From: Sulfuricellaceae bacterium
GTDB taxonomy: Bacteria; Pseudomonadota; Gammaproteobacteria; Burkholderiales; Sulfuricellaceae
DNA: 35,673 nucleotides
Assembly (NCBI GenBank): GCA_030690895.1
Contig: JAUYFQ010000032.1
Location: 1 to 35,673 of the forward strand
Reading direction: 5' to 3'
Part shown: positions 8,454-16,281 of the stretch, piece after piece
Layout of the letters: every line of letters begins with the position of its first letter
How positions within the stretch are numbered: the first letter of the stretch is position 1
Position numbers and translations under genes: made by a program
The notes under the pieces: model-generated
Databases searched by the model: none
The model's input: only the letters and a program-made list of their open reading frames with translations
Told to the model about the DNA's origin: nothing

Positions 8454-8823
8454 TCCAGCCGTTGGCCCTCAGGTGGGCGGCAATCTGCTTTCGGTGATGC
8501 ACAGCCACCACTTCAATTCAGCTGAGCAGTTGGCGGCGTATTTGGGGCTGGTGCCGGTAGAGCGGCAGTCGGGCAGTTCGGTGCTGGGGCGTGCCAGACT
8601 TTCCAAAGCTGGGCCTGCCAGAATACGCGCTGTGCTGTACATGGCTGCCATTGTGGCAACACGCTGTAACCCGCACGTCAAAGCCGTTTATGAGCGCTTG
8701 CTTGCCCGAGGTAAGTCCAAGATGTCCGCCCTGGGTGCCGCAATGCGTAAGCTGGTGCATTTGTGCTTTGGTGTACTTAAAACTCAACAGCCCTATGAGC
8801 ATGATCATACAAAAAATGCTTGA
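8440..8823 (+). pseudogene. IS110-family transposase, C-terminal remnant
   Basis: From LLQSIPAVGPQVGGNLLSVM onward the frame encodes the Transposase_20 (serine-bearing C-terminal) part of IS110-family transposases: AAYLGLVPVERQSGSSVLGR, LSKAGPARIRAVLYMAA and NPHVKAVYERLLARGKSKMS. The N-terminal RuvC-like DEDD domain is absent. The frame can be read further left, to about 8371, but that part is the antisense of the ISAzo13 remnant. The remnant abuts a truncated DUF1016 gene on its right side. Confidence 0.82.
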
Positions 8824-8825
8824 CG

Positions 8826-9242
8826 TTAAAGACGGTATCTACGGAACTGCCTTTCATAGAATCCGCGCTCCAGTTCGTCGTCCAGTTTTAGCAGTTCCAC
8901 ATAGTGCGACCAGCTCAATTGGTGAGAAGGCTTCTGACTTATTGGGTAACGCAGGTAGAGCAGCCGCATGTAAACCAGATTGCTGCGGCTGAAACCCTTG
9001 CCGTGGCGCAGGCCGAGGTCTTTGGCCAGACTGGCAATCAGCGCTTTGCCGTAATCGGCTCGGACCTTGCCGGCCTGCTCGAATTCGACAATGTGCCGCC
9101 CGACCTGCCAATAGGTTTCCGTGATGTGAGCATTGACGGCCTGCACTGCCAACATTCAACCTTGGGCGTAAGCGCCAGAAATTTGCTCAAGCAAATCCCG
9201 GTAGTCGGGCGTCGTGGTCAGTGCTTGAATTTCTTCGCTCAT
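8826..9242 (-). pseudogene. DUF1016 (YhcG/PDDEXK) nuclease gene, interrupted and truncated
   Basis: An ATG at 9242 overlaps the hsdM stop (ATGA) and encodes MSEEIQALTTTPDYRDLLEQ plus ISGAYAQG, then TGA. In the same frame it continues with VQAVNAHITETYWQVGRHI, DYGKALIASLAKDLG and FSRSNLVYMRLLYLRYP. These join as one DUF1016 N-terminal domain with a single in-frame nonsense codon at 9156-9158. Homology stops near FYERQ (about 8850), and the C-terminal PDDEXK nuclease domain is missing where the IS110 remnant begins. DUF1016 proteins often lie beside type I restriction-modification genes, as here. Translation restart at 9155 is possible but would not restore nuclease activity. Confidence 0.8.
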
Positions 9243-10096
9243 GGCTGGAAGCCCATTTTTTTCAGGTGCGCTGCGACTTTCGCGCTCAGGCTTTCGACTT
9301 GGCCGGTCAGCGTCGGCAAGGGGCTTTCGTAGCGTTCAGCCAACTCTTTCACGCGCTGGGTGAGCGCCTGGCTGATGCGGTCCATTTCGCTGTGGATGGC
9401 GGCGGCGATGGCAGCCAGCCATTTGTCCTCTACCGCCAGCGTCTTGATTTCGGCCTCAGTGAGCTTGGGATATTTGGCGTAGGCCAGCGCATCGAGTTCG
9501 GCCTCGGCGTCTTTCAGGGCTTTCTTGAGGTCGGCTTCCTGCGCGCACAGCTTCAGCCAGGCGTTGAGGGCAGCGGCCTCTTCTTTGGCGTCTTTGTCGC
9601 CTTTGATTTCTTTCAGCCGGGCGGTGACGCTGGCCTTGTTTACCTTGTCCAATTCGGAGAAAGCGCCTTCCTCGCCGCCGTGCTCCTCTTCCAGCTCGGC
9701 CATTTGCGCGGCGACGCTTTCCAGCGCCGCTTCCTGCTCGCGAATGGCCGCCTGCTGCGCAGCGAAGTAGCGATTGACGATGAGCGCCTTGGGCACGAGG
9801 TCGCAGGCCCAGCCCTTATCAACTTCCTTGCCTTTTTTATTGGTTTCGACGATGCGGTAGGTTGGAGTCCTCCAGCCATCGGCGGCAATCAGATAGCAAT
9901 CGTCCTGCATGGTCGTGGCCCAGTAGTCCATGAGATGCTGATAGACGGCGTATTTATCCATCAGCGGTTTGCCGGTGTAGTGCGCGAGCAGGTCTTCCGC
10001 GAGATCATGGATGACGGTCTTGGGGTGGCAGTTTGCTTGCAGGCCCCTGAGCGTTTGGGTGCTGCGCTGCTGCCAGTCGGCGAACAGGGTATTCAT
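9239..10096 (-). CDS. hsdM: HsdM C-terminal part, separated by frameshift
   Basis: The 285-residue frame reads HLMDYWATTMQDDCYLIAAD, KKGKEVDKGWACDLVPKALI, a coiled-coil segment (EEEHGGEEGAFSELDKVNKA) and AYAKYPKLTEAEIKTL. This is the C-terminal region of the long type I methyltransferase subunits (about 800 residues). Its ATG overlaps the stop of the N-terminal part (ATGA, 10093-10096). Reading one frame over through the junction gives EF-V-(x)-FIDSMNTLFADW, a natural continuation, so the two frames were probably one gene. It may still be translated by coupling. It is followed, again with an ATGA overlap, by the DUF1016 remnant. Confidence 0.8.
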   Translation of the reverse strand: MNTLFADWQQRSTQTLRGLQANCHPKTVIHDLAEDLLAHYTGKPLMDKYAVYQHLMDYWATTMQDDCYLIAADGWRTPTYRIVETNKKGKEVDKGWACDLVPKALIVNRYFAAQQAAIREQEAALESVAAQMAELEEEHGGEEGAFSELDKVNKASVTARLKEIKGDKDAKEEAAALNAWLKLCAQEADLKKALKDAEAELDALAYAKYPKLTEAEIKTLAVEDKWLAAIAAAIHSEMDRISQALTQRVKELAERYESPLPTLTGQVESLSAKVAAHLKKMGFQP

Positions 10097-11640
10097 GCTG
10101 TCGATGAAGGTACGAACTCCGGGTGCTCGTAAATGGTGGGCTTGATGGCTTGCTTGACGACGGCCAGATCAAGATAGCCGGGACGGTTAGCCTTGAACAG
10201 GGTCTGCCGAAGTTGCGGGCAAACATCCCAGTAAGCCTGCAAGGCATCCACGTCGGCGCCGGGGATGCCGCCCTTCAGATGGCCTTCGATGTCCTGAATA
10301 TCTTCGGCCTGCTGGCTGTCGATATAGCGCGGGATGTTGAGGTTGAACTCGTTCTTCTCGATTTCCTCGTTGCTGACCATGCGTGAGTATTTGGAGTCGC
10401 TTTCATCGCGCCGGTTGAACACGTCGACGATCTTGTGGATGTCGCAGTCGCGCAGGCGGTTCTTGGGGCCGTCCTTCATGAAGCCGCTGCTGGCGTCGAT
10501 CATGAAGATGCCCTTGCGGGTGTGAGCATTTTCCTTGTCGAGGACGACGATGCAGGCAGGAATGCCGGTGCCGTAAAACAGGTTGGCAGGCAGCCCGATG
10601 ATGCCCTTGATGTAACCCTTGCGAATCAGTTTCCTGCGGATGTCGGCCTCGGCATTGCCGCGAAACAGAACGCCATGCGGCAGGATACAGGTGCCTTTGC
10701 CGGTGCTTTTCAGCGAGCGGACGATGTGCAGCAGGTAAGCGTAATCGCCTTGCTTGGCAGGCGGCGTGCCGAAATGCTGAAAGCGCTCGTGCGGGTCGTT
10801 CTGCGGGTCGATGCCGGTGCTCCAGCGCTTGTCGCTGAACGGCGGATTGGCGACCACGTAGTCGAAGGTCTTGAGCTGGCCGTCCTCGCTGGTGAACAGG
10901 GGATTGGCAACGGTGTTGCCCTGCTTGATCAGCGCCGTGGGGTTGTTGTGCAGGATCATGTTCATCCGCGCCAGGCCGGAGGTGGCGGCATCCTTCTCCT
11001 GCCCGTAAAGCGTGACCTTGGCGCTGGCTTCGTCGCCCACTTTGAGCAGCAGCGAACCCGAGCCACAAGTCGGGTCATAAACGGTGGTGTCGTTAGTCGT
11101 GAGCGCTTCGTGAATGCCGATGATCTGCGCCTTGATGCGGCTGACCTCGGCGGGCGTGTAAAACTGCCCCTTGCTCTTGCCGCTCTCGGCGGCAAAGTGG
11201 CGCATCAGATATTCGTAGGCGTCGCCAAGGATGTCGTCACCATCTGCGCGGTTCTTGCTGAAATCGAGCGCCTTGTTCTCGAAGATGGAGATCAGGTTGG
11301 TGAGACGCTCGACGATCTCCTGACCGCTACCCAGTTTGCTCGGGTCGTTGAAATCCGGCATGTCCGACAGCTTGTTGGCGTTGGCCAACGGCCCGATGAT
11401 TCTCTTGTTGATCTGGTCGCCGATGTCGGGCCTGCCCTTGAGGGCGACCATATCCTTGAAGCTGGCGCCCTCGGGAATCGTGATCGGCGCATAAGGCACG
11501 CCAGCGTATTTGTCGGAGACGTATTTGACGAACAGCAGGACGAGAACGTAATCCTTGTACTGGCTGGCATCCATACCGCCACGCAGCTCGTCGCAGGAGG
11601 CCCAGAGGGATGAATAAAGTTCGGATTTCTTGATTGCCAT
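10093..11640 (-). CDS. hsdM: Type I restriction-modification DNA methyltransferase subunit HsdM, N-terminal part
   Basis: This 515-residue frame has the HsdM N-terminal helical domain (LWASCDELRGGMDASQYKDY), the SAM-binding motif I DPTCGSGSLL (189-198) and the catalytic motif IV NPPF (265-268), as in adenine-N6 methyltransferases. HsdM pairs with HsdS for sequence recognition and with HsdR for cleavage, but neither gene is in the window. The frame ends in EFVPSSTA, where a one-base shift would fuse it to the next frame. All catalytic motifs are intact, but the fused C-terminal region is needed for a normal subunit. Codon use does not obviously differ from its neighbours. Confidence 0.88.
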   Translation of the reverse strand: MAIKKSELYSSLWASCDELRGGMDASQYKDYVLVLLFVKYVSDKYAGVPYAPITIPEGASFKDMVALKGRPDIGDQINKRIIGPLANANKLSDMPDFNDPSKLGSGQEIVERLTNLISIFENKALDFSKNRADGDDILGDAYEYLMRHFAAESGKSKGQFYTPAEVSRIKAQIIGIHEALTTNDTTVYDPTCGSGSLLLKVGDEASAKVTLYGQEKDAATSGLARMNMILHNNPTALIKQGNTVANPLFTSEDGQLKTFDYVVANPPFSDKRWSTGIDPQNDPHERFQHFGTPPAKQGDYAYLLHIVRSLKSTGKGTCILPHGVLFRGNAEADIRRKLIRKGYIKGIIGLPANLFYGTGIPACIVVLDKENAHTRKGIFMIDASSGFMKDGPKNRLRDCDIHKIVDVFNRRDESDSKYSRMVSNEEIEKNEFNLNIPRYIDSQQAEDIQDIEGHLKGGIPGADVDALQAYWDVCPQLRQTLFKANRPGYLDLAVVKQAIKPTIYEHPEFVPSSTA

Positions 11641-11805
11641 GGGCCGCTTTTATAGGTCTGGCGCCAAATACCAGATGGCGGTTACTTTACCTCATGGCTG
11701 GTACTGGATGAAGTATTTGAATCGCTTTTGCAAAAGGAGGTTATTGCCGTTTTAGTCTGGTCGACTTATCCATAGCGACGTAGTACGCTACACCGCTATA
11801 ACGCT

Positions 11806-11856
11806 TGGTCAACTTTACAACCGGTACAGATGGTCAATTCTAAACCGGCGCCAACA
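11806..11856. mobile_element. Possible solo IS21-like end
   Basis: TGGTCAACTTTACAACCGG (11806-11824) and TGGTCAATTCTAAACCGG (11831-11848) are direct repeats with a 25-nt pitch, followed by a CA end at 11855-11856. This is the same design as the IS21-type end at 560-609 but with a different sequence. No transposase remains nearby. The rest of the 11641-12002 gap shows no gene and should carry the divergent hsdM and xthA promoters. Confidence 0.4.
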
Positions 11857-12002
11857 ATTAGTATGCTTTGAGTCCCATATTGCCCTGAAAAACGGGAGTC
11901 GTGCAGTCGTGGCGTTTTACAAACAGCAATTGCGTAGCCACACGCGTAGCCAGATTTTATACAAAATTCTAACTGTATGTTATTGAACAAATTTGTCAAA
12001 AA

Positions 12003-12767
12003 ATGAAAATCGCCACCTGGAACGTCAACTCCCTGAAAGTCCGTCTGCCGCATGTGCTGGACTGGCTGGCGGCGCATCAGCCGGACGCGCTGTGCTTGCA
12101 GGAGCTCAAGCAGGAGGACAAGAATTTTCCGTTGGCCGAGATCGAGGCGGCGGGCTACCACGCGAGTTTTGCCGGGCAAAAAACCTATAACGGCGTCGCC
12201 ATCCTCAGCAAGGCGCCAGCTCAGGACGTGGTGGTGAATATTCCCGGTTTTGCGGATGAGCAGAAAAGGGTGCTGGCAGCCACGATAGACGGCGTGCGGC
12301 TGGTCTGCGCCTATTTTCCCAATGGTCAGAGCGTGGATTCAGACAAATACCAGTACAAGCTGCAATGGCTGGATGCATTGATCACCTGGCTGGAGGGCGA
12401 GTTGAAGCAGCATCCACGGCTGGCCTTGTTGGGCGATTACAATATTGCGCCGGACGATCGTGATGTCCATGACCCCAAGGCCTGGGAAGGTCAGGTGTTG
12501 TGCAGCGTCCCTGAACGCGATGCCTTCAGGCGCTTGCTTGGACTGGGTTTGCACGATAGTTTCCGGCTGTTCCCCCAGGCCGAAGGCAGTTTTACCTGGT
12601 GGGATTACCGCCTTAATGCCTTTCGCCGCAAGCTCGGGATGCGCATCGACCATATTCTGATCAGCGATGCGCTGCTTTCGTCCTGTAGCGGATGCGCCGT
12701 CGATATCGAACCGCGCAAGCTGGAACGGCCATCTGACCATGCGCCGGTGGTGGTGGAGCTCAAGTAG
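12003..12767 (+). CDS. xthA: Exodeoxyribonuclease III (AP endonuclease)
   Basis: This is a member of the exonuclease-endonuclease-phosphatase fold. Metal- and substrate-binding motifs are N7 (TWNVNSLK), E34 (LQELK), GDYNIAP (144-150, D145/N147), WWDYR, RIDHIL and SDHAP (244-248, with the catalytic D245/H246). ExoIII cuts at abasic sites and trims 3' blocking groups in base excision repair, acting in the cytoplasm. The 254-residue length matches the family. It is transcribed alone or with mpl, which starts 51 nt later. Confidence 0.95.
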   Translation: MKIATWNVNSLKVRLPHVLDWLAAHQPDALCLQELKQEDKNFPLAEIEAAGYHASFAGQKTYNGVAILSKAPAQDVVVNIPGFADEQKRVLAATIDGVRLVCAYFPNGQSVDSDKYQYKLQWLDALITWLEGELKQHPRLALLGDYNIAPDDRDVHDPKAWEGQVLCSVPERDAFRRLLGLGLHDSFRLFPQAEGSFTWWDYRLNAFRRKLGMRIDHILISDALLSSCSGCAVDIEPRKLERPSDHAPVVVELK

Positions 12768-12803
12768 GGTTTTGCCCAGTGTTCGGCGCCCGGCGCGGTA
12801 GCG

Positions 12804-12809
12804 TATAAT
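12804..12809 (+). promoter_or_regulatory. Candidate -10 box directly before mpl
   Basis: A perfect TATAAT lies only 9 nt before the mpl ATG at 12819. A start about 7 nt downstream would give an almost leaderless mRNA, which fits the absence of a Shine-Dalgarno sequence. The -35 region is poor, so this is tentative. Confidence 0.35.
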
Positions 12810-12818
12810 CCGCCTCCT

Positions 12819-14195
12819 ATGCATATTCATATTCTCGGCATCTGCGGTACCTTCATGGGCGGTATCGCGGCGATTGCCAAACAGGCAGGCCATACCGTTA
12901 CCGGTTGCGACGCCAACGTCTATCCGCCCATGAGCACTCAGCTTGAGGCTCAGGGCATTGCCCTGACGGAGGGCTTCGGTGCGGATCAGCTCGCGCTGGA
13001 GCCGGATGTGTTTGTCGTCGGCAACGTGGTCAGTCGCGGCAATCCGTTGATGGAGGCGATTCTCGACCGGGGTTTGCCGTATATATCCGGGCCGCAGTGG
13101 CTGGCGGAACACATTCTGTCCCCCTCGCCCGCAGGCGGGAGAGGGGCTAGGGGAGAGGGTGGAGGTGAAAAAAAGTGGGTGCTGGCGGTGGCCGGGACGC
13201 ATGGCAAAACCACCACGTCTTCGATGCTGGCCTGGATACTGGAATACGGCAACCTCAATCCGGGGTTTTTGATTGGCGGCGTGCCGCAGAACTTCGGCAT
13301 TTCAGCGCGCCTGACCGAGTCGCCCTTTTTTGTCATCGAGGCGGATGAGTACGATACCGCCTTTTTCGACAAGCGCTCCAAATTTGTTCACTACCGGCCG
13401 CGCACGGCGGTTCTGAACAATCTCGAATATGATCACGCGGATATTTTTCCCGATCTGGCTGCGATCGAAATCCAGTTCCACCATCTGGTGCGGACAGTCC
13501 CCGGCCAGGGTCTGATCGTCGCCAACGGGCGCGAAGAAAGTTTGAAGCGCGTGCTGGCGCGCGGCTGTTGGACCCCGGTGGAAAAATTTGGCGTGGCAGA
13601 TGGCTGGATGATGGGCGGGGGCGAGACCATCGCCTTCAAGGAGGCTTTTCAGGGGCAATTGCGCTGGGACTTGCTGGGCGAGCACAACCGCATGAACGCA
13701 CTGGCGGCCATCGCAGCGGCACGCCACGTCGGCATCCCGTCCGAAGTCGCGATCGAGGCGCTGGCACAATTCCGCAACGTCAAGCGGCGGATGGAAACGC
13801 GCGGCGTGGTCAATGGTGTGACGGTGCTTGATGATTTCGCCCACCACCCGACCGCGATTGCGACCACGCTGGCTGGTTTGCGCCAGAAAGTCGGCCCAAA
13901 TCGAATCCTGGCTGTACTTGAGCCGCGTTCCAATACCATGAAGCAAGGAGTCATGAAGGATGCCTTGCCTGGCAGTCTGGCGGATGCCGATCAGGTGTTT
14001 TGCTACGGCGCCAATCTGGGCTGGGATGCCGCCGCTGCCCTGGCATCGATGGGCGACCGGGCGCAGGCGCTGGATGACCTGGACGAACTGGTACGCGCTA
14101 TTACTCAAGCCGCCCGACCCGGTGACCATATTCTGGTCATGAGCAATGGCGGATTCGGCGGCATCCACGACAAAATACTGGTAGCGCTGGAATGA
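12819..14195 (+). CDS. mpl: UDP-N-acetylmuramate:L-alanyl-gamma-D-glutamyl-meso-diaminopimelate ligase
   Basis: Mpl ligates recycled murein tripeptide to UDP-MurNAc in the cytoplasm. Seen in order: ICGTFMGGIAAIA near the N-terminus, the ATP-binding loop GTHGKTTT (126-133), the Mur-ligase signature EADEYDTAFFDKRSKFVHYR, LNNLEYDHADIF, GEHNRMNALAAIAAARHVG, DDFAHHPTAI, LEPRSNTMKQG and SNGGFGGIH. At about residues 101-117 an extra Gly/Arg/Pro-rich stretch (SPSPAGGRGARGEGGG) separates the otherwise contiguous 'WL...(L)' and 'WVLAVAGTHGKTTT' blocks. It is encoded by a dispersed repeat (separate entry). The frame is intact, so the enzyme is probably active. Confidence 0.95.
   Translation: MHIHILGICGTFMGGIAAIAKQAGHTVTGCDANVYPPMSTQLEAQGIALTEGFGADQLALEPDVFVVGNVVSRGNPLMEAILDRGLPYISGPQWLAEHILSPSPAGGRGARGEGGGEKKWVLAVAGTHGKTTTSSMLAWILEYGNLNPGFLIGGVPQNFGISARLTESPFFVIEADEYDTAFFDKRSKFVHYRPRTAVLNNLEYDHADIFPDLAAIEIQFHHLVRTVPGQGLIVANGREESLKRVLARGCWTPVEKFGVADGWMMGGGETIAFKEAFQGQLRWDLLGEHNRMNALAAIAAARHVGIPSEVAIEALAQFRNVKRRMETRGVVNGVTVLDDFAHHPTAIATTLAGLRQKVGPNRILAVLEPRSNTMKQGVMKDALPGSLADADQVFCYGANLGWDAAAALASMGDRAQALDDLDELVRAITQAARPGDHILVMSNGGFGGIHDKILVALE
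13120..13160. repeat. GC-rich dispersed repeat inserted in frame within mpl
   Basis: This stretch contains CCCCCTCGCCCGCAGGC, then GGGAGAGGGGCTAGGGGAGA. It is a partly palindromic pyrimidine/purine block that encodes SPSPAGGRGARGEGGG. The same kind of sequence, in the same strand orientation, occurs at 31853-31890 inside the kinase gene. In E. coli Mpl the corresponding position has only a few residues (recalled from family knowledge), so this looks like an in-frame insertion into a surface loop. Confidence 0.65.
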
Positions 14196-14212
14196 ACCTG
14201 AAAACCGCATTG

Positions 14213-14311
14213 AACCACGGGGAGCACGGGGCACACGGGGAAATACGGGGAAATACGGGTGCTGAGCGTTTTTCATCTGTCCCCCCCGTGCTCCCCGTGT
14301 GCCCCGTGGTT
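14213..14311. repeat. Inverted CACGGGG-rich repeat with swapped arm units
   Basis: The left arm (14213-14240) contains CCACGGGG-AGCACGGGG-CACACGGGG. It is followed by two GGGGAAATAC decamers. The right arm (14283-14311) on the other strand reads CCACGGGG-CACACGGGG-AGCACGGGG, with the last two units in reversed order. It fills most of the 130-nt gap between mpl and the RNase gene and could fold into a strong hairpin that affects transcription into the next gene. Confidence 0.6.
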
Positions 14312-14325
14312 AAACCGAGTTTAAT

Positions 14326-16197
14326 ATGAACATACTTTACGAAGAAGATGGCGCCATCAAAGTGGCGCATGTCATGGCCGACAATGCCGCCTCTCTGCAA
14401 GTCGAGACGCCGCATGGCAAGCGCAGCAAGATCAAGGCCTCGAACGTGCTGCTGCGGTTCGAGCAGCCATCCATGACCGGCTTCATGGAGGCGACAGAAT
14501 CTGCGGCGGCGGGGCTGGATACGGATTTTCTGTGGCAGTGCTGCGGTGCGGACGAGTTCATGTTTGGTGATCTGGCGCAGGAATACTATGGCCACGTGCC
14601 CAACCCGCTGGAGGCGGCGGCGGTGGCGGTCCGTCTGCACGGTGCGCCCATGTATTTTTACAAGAAGGGCAAGGGGCGCTATAAAGCTGCGCCGGAAGAA
14701 AATCTGAAGGCGGCGTTGGCCTCGGAAGAAAAAAAGCGTCAGCAGGCAGCGACCGTTGCATCCTATGTCGAGCAATTGTGCGCAAATAAATTGCCAGAGG
14801 CTTTCACGCCCGCAGTAGTCGAAATGATGCTGTACCGGCCGGACAAAAATGTGCTTGAGTTCAAGGCGCTGGAAAAAGCCTGTAGCGAGCGCGGTCAGAC
14901 GGCGACCAAACTGTTGCAGGAATGCGGTGCGATTCCCTCCTCTCATGACTATCACTATCGCCGCTTCGTGCTTGAAAATTTCCCCCACGGCATTGGGTTC
15001 CCCCCCATTGCCGAGCTGCATTGCGAGCATGATCTGCAACTGGCCGGGGTCGAGGCTTTCAGTATCGATGATGCGGCCACGACCGAAATCGACGATGCCT
15101 TTTCGGTTGAAAAACTGGAAGACGGCAACTGGCGGATCGGCATTCATATCGCCGTGCCTGCGCTGGGATTCGAGCCCGGTTCCGATCTGGACAATATCGC
15201 CTTGCAGCGGCTTTCCACTGTGTACATGCCGAACCATAAAATCACCATGCTGCCGGATGAAGTGGTGGAGTGCTTTACCCTCAACGAGGGCACGGCCAAC
15301 CCGGCGCTGTCCATGTATCTGGATGTCTCGCCAGACTACGAAATCCTGTCGGTGGAAAGCAGGGTGGAGCGCGTGCATATTGCAGTCAACTTGCGCCACG
15401 ATACGCTGGAACCGGTCTTCAATGCAGAAACCCTGGCCAATGGCGGCTCGGATTACCCGTTCAAGCCCGAGCTTGAAATGCTCTGGCAATTTGCCTGCAA
15501 GCTGGAGCAAAAACGCGGCAAGGCCGATAGCCAGAACCAGTTCAGGGATTACAACTTCCACATTGATGGGGAGCATGTCGACATCACCGAGCGGCCACGC
15601 GGTTCGCCCATCGACAAGGTAGTGTCCGAGCTGATGATACAGGTCAACTCCCACTGGGCCGGGCAGCTTGCCGAAGCCGGGGTGGCGGCCATCTATCGCA
15701 GCCAGGCTGGCGGTAAGGTGCGCATGAGCACCAGTCCGGGGCCGCATCAGGGCTTGGGCGTGGCGCAATACGCCTGGTCCAGTTCACCGCTGCGCCGTTA
15801 TGTGGATTTGCTTAACCAGCGGCAGATCATGGCCATGCTGAGTGGCGAAACGCCACATTACGCACCCAATAGCGAAGCGCTGTTTTCGGCAATTCGCGAT
15901 TTCGAGCAGGCATACGACGTTTACAACAACATCCAGCGCAGCATGGAGCGTTACTGGGTGCTGCGTTACCTGCAACAGGAAGGCCTTGTCTCGGTCAAGG
16001 CAAACACCATCAAGGAAAATCTGGTGCGATTCGAGCGTCTGCCTTATGTGACGCGGGTATTCGGGATGCCGGAATTGCCGCCCGGAACACCGGTCGAGGT
16101 GGCGCTGGGCGCGATCGACCTGCTGGAACTGGATGCACGCTGCACTTTTATCGCTCCACCGGCCATCGACCCTGCAGCTGTCACGCCAGTCGCTTGA
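14326..16197 (+). CDS. rnb: RNase II-family (RNB domain) 3'-5' exoribonuclease
   Basis: The 623-residue protein has an N-terminal OB-like region, a central linker rich in charged helices and a C-terminal RNB catalytic domain. The Mg-binding motif is FSIDDAATTEIDDAFSV, with D248, E254, D256 and D257; E254 stands where E. coli RNase II has Asp. Other RNB blocks are PNHKITMLPDEVVECFTLNEG, MIQVNSHWAGQLAEAGVAAIYR and YAWSSSPLRRYVDLLNQRQI. It degrades single-stranded RNA from the 3' end. No strong ribosome site is visible before the ATG. It could equally be named RNase R-like, but no clear S1 domain of RNase R length is present. Confidence 0.9.
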   Translation: MNILYEEDGAIKVAHVMADNAASLQVETPHGKRSKIKASNVLLRFEQPSMTGFMEATESAAAGLDTDFLWQCCGADEFMFGDLAQEYYGHVPNPLEAAAVAVRLHGAPMYFYKKGKGRYKAAPEENLKAALASEEKKRQQAATVASYVEQLCANKLPEAFTPAVVEMMLYRPDKNVLEFKALEKACSERGQTATKLLQECGAIPSSHDYHYRRFVLENFPHGIGFPPIAELHCEHDLQLAGVEAFSIDDAATTEIDDAFSVEKLEDGNWRIGIHIAVPALGFEPGSDLDNIALQRLSTVYMPNHKITMLPDEVVECFTLNEGTANPALSMYLDVSPDYEILSVESRVERVHIAVNLRHDTLEPVFNAETLANGGSDYPFKPELEMLWQFACKLEQKRGKADSQNQFRDYNFHIDGEHVDITERPRGSPIDKVVSELMIQVNSHWAGQLAEAGVAAIYRSQAGGKVRMSTSPGPHQGLGVAQYAWSSSPLRRYVDLLNQRQIMAMLSGETPHYAPNSEALFSAIRDFEQAYDVYNNIQRSMERYWVLRYLQQEGLVSVKANTIKENLVRFERLPYVTRVFGMPELPPGTPVEVALGAIDLLELDARCTFIAPPAIDPAAVTPVA

Positions 16198-16281
16198 CAG
16201 GCTAGCATAAGCGCATAAACTGTTCGCGCCGATGAAAAACCTCACACCCAGTCCGTTTTGCCAGCTGCGAACCCGTTTGCC

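Noticed and set aside
9221-10132. Plus-strand open frame of 303 codons rich in Phe/Gly/Val
   Set aside because: It mirrors the coiled-coil part of hsdM; hydrophobic bias comes from antisense reading of Glu/Lys/Ala codons.
10435-11613. Plus-strand open frame of 392 codons opposite hsdM
   Set aside because: hsdM has intact methyltransferase motifs on the other strand; this frame has none.
14137-15768. Long minus-strand open frame (543 codons) across the mpl end and the RNase gene
   Set aside because: It is antisense to two well-recognised genes, its product shows no family motifs, and its composition is that of a shadow frame in GC-rich DNA.
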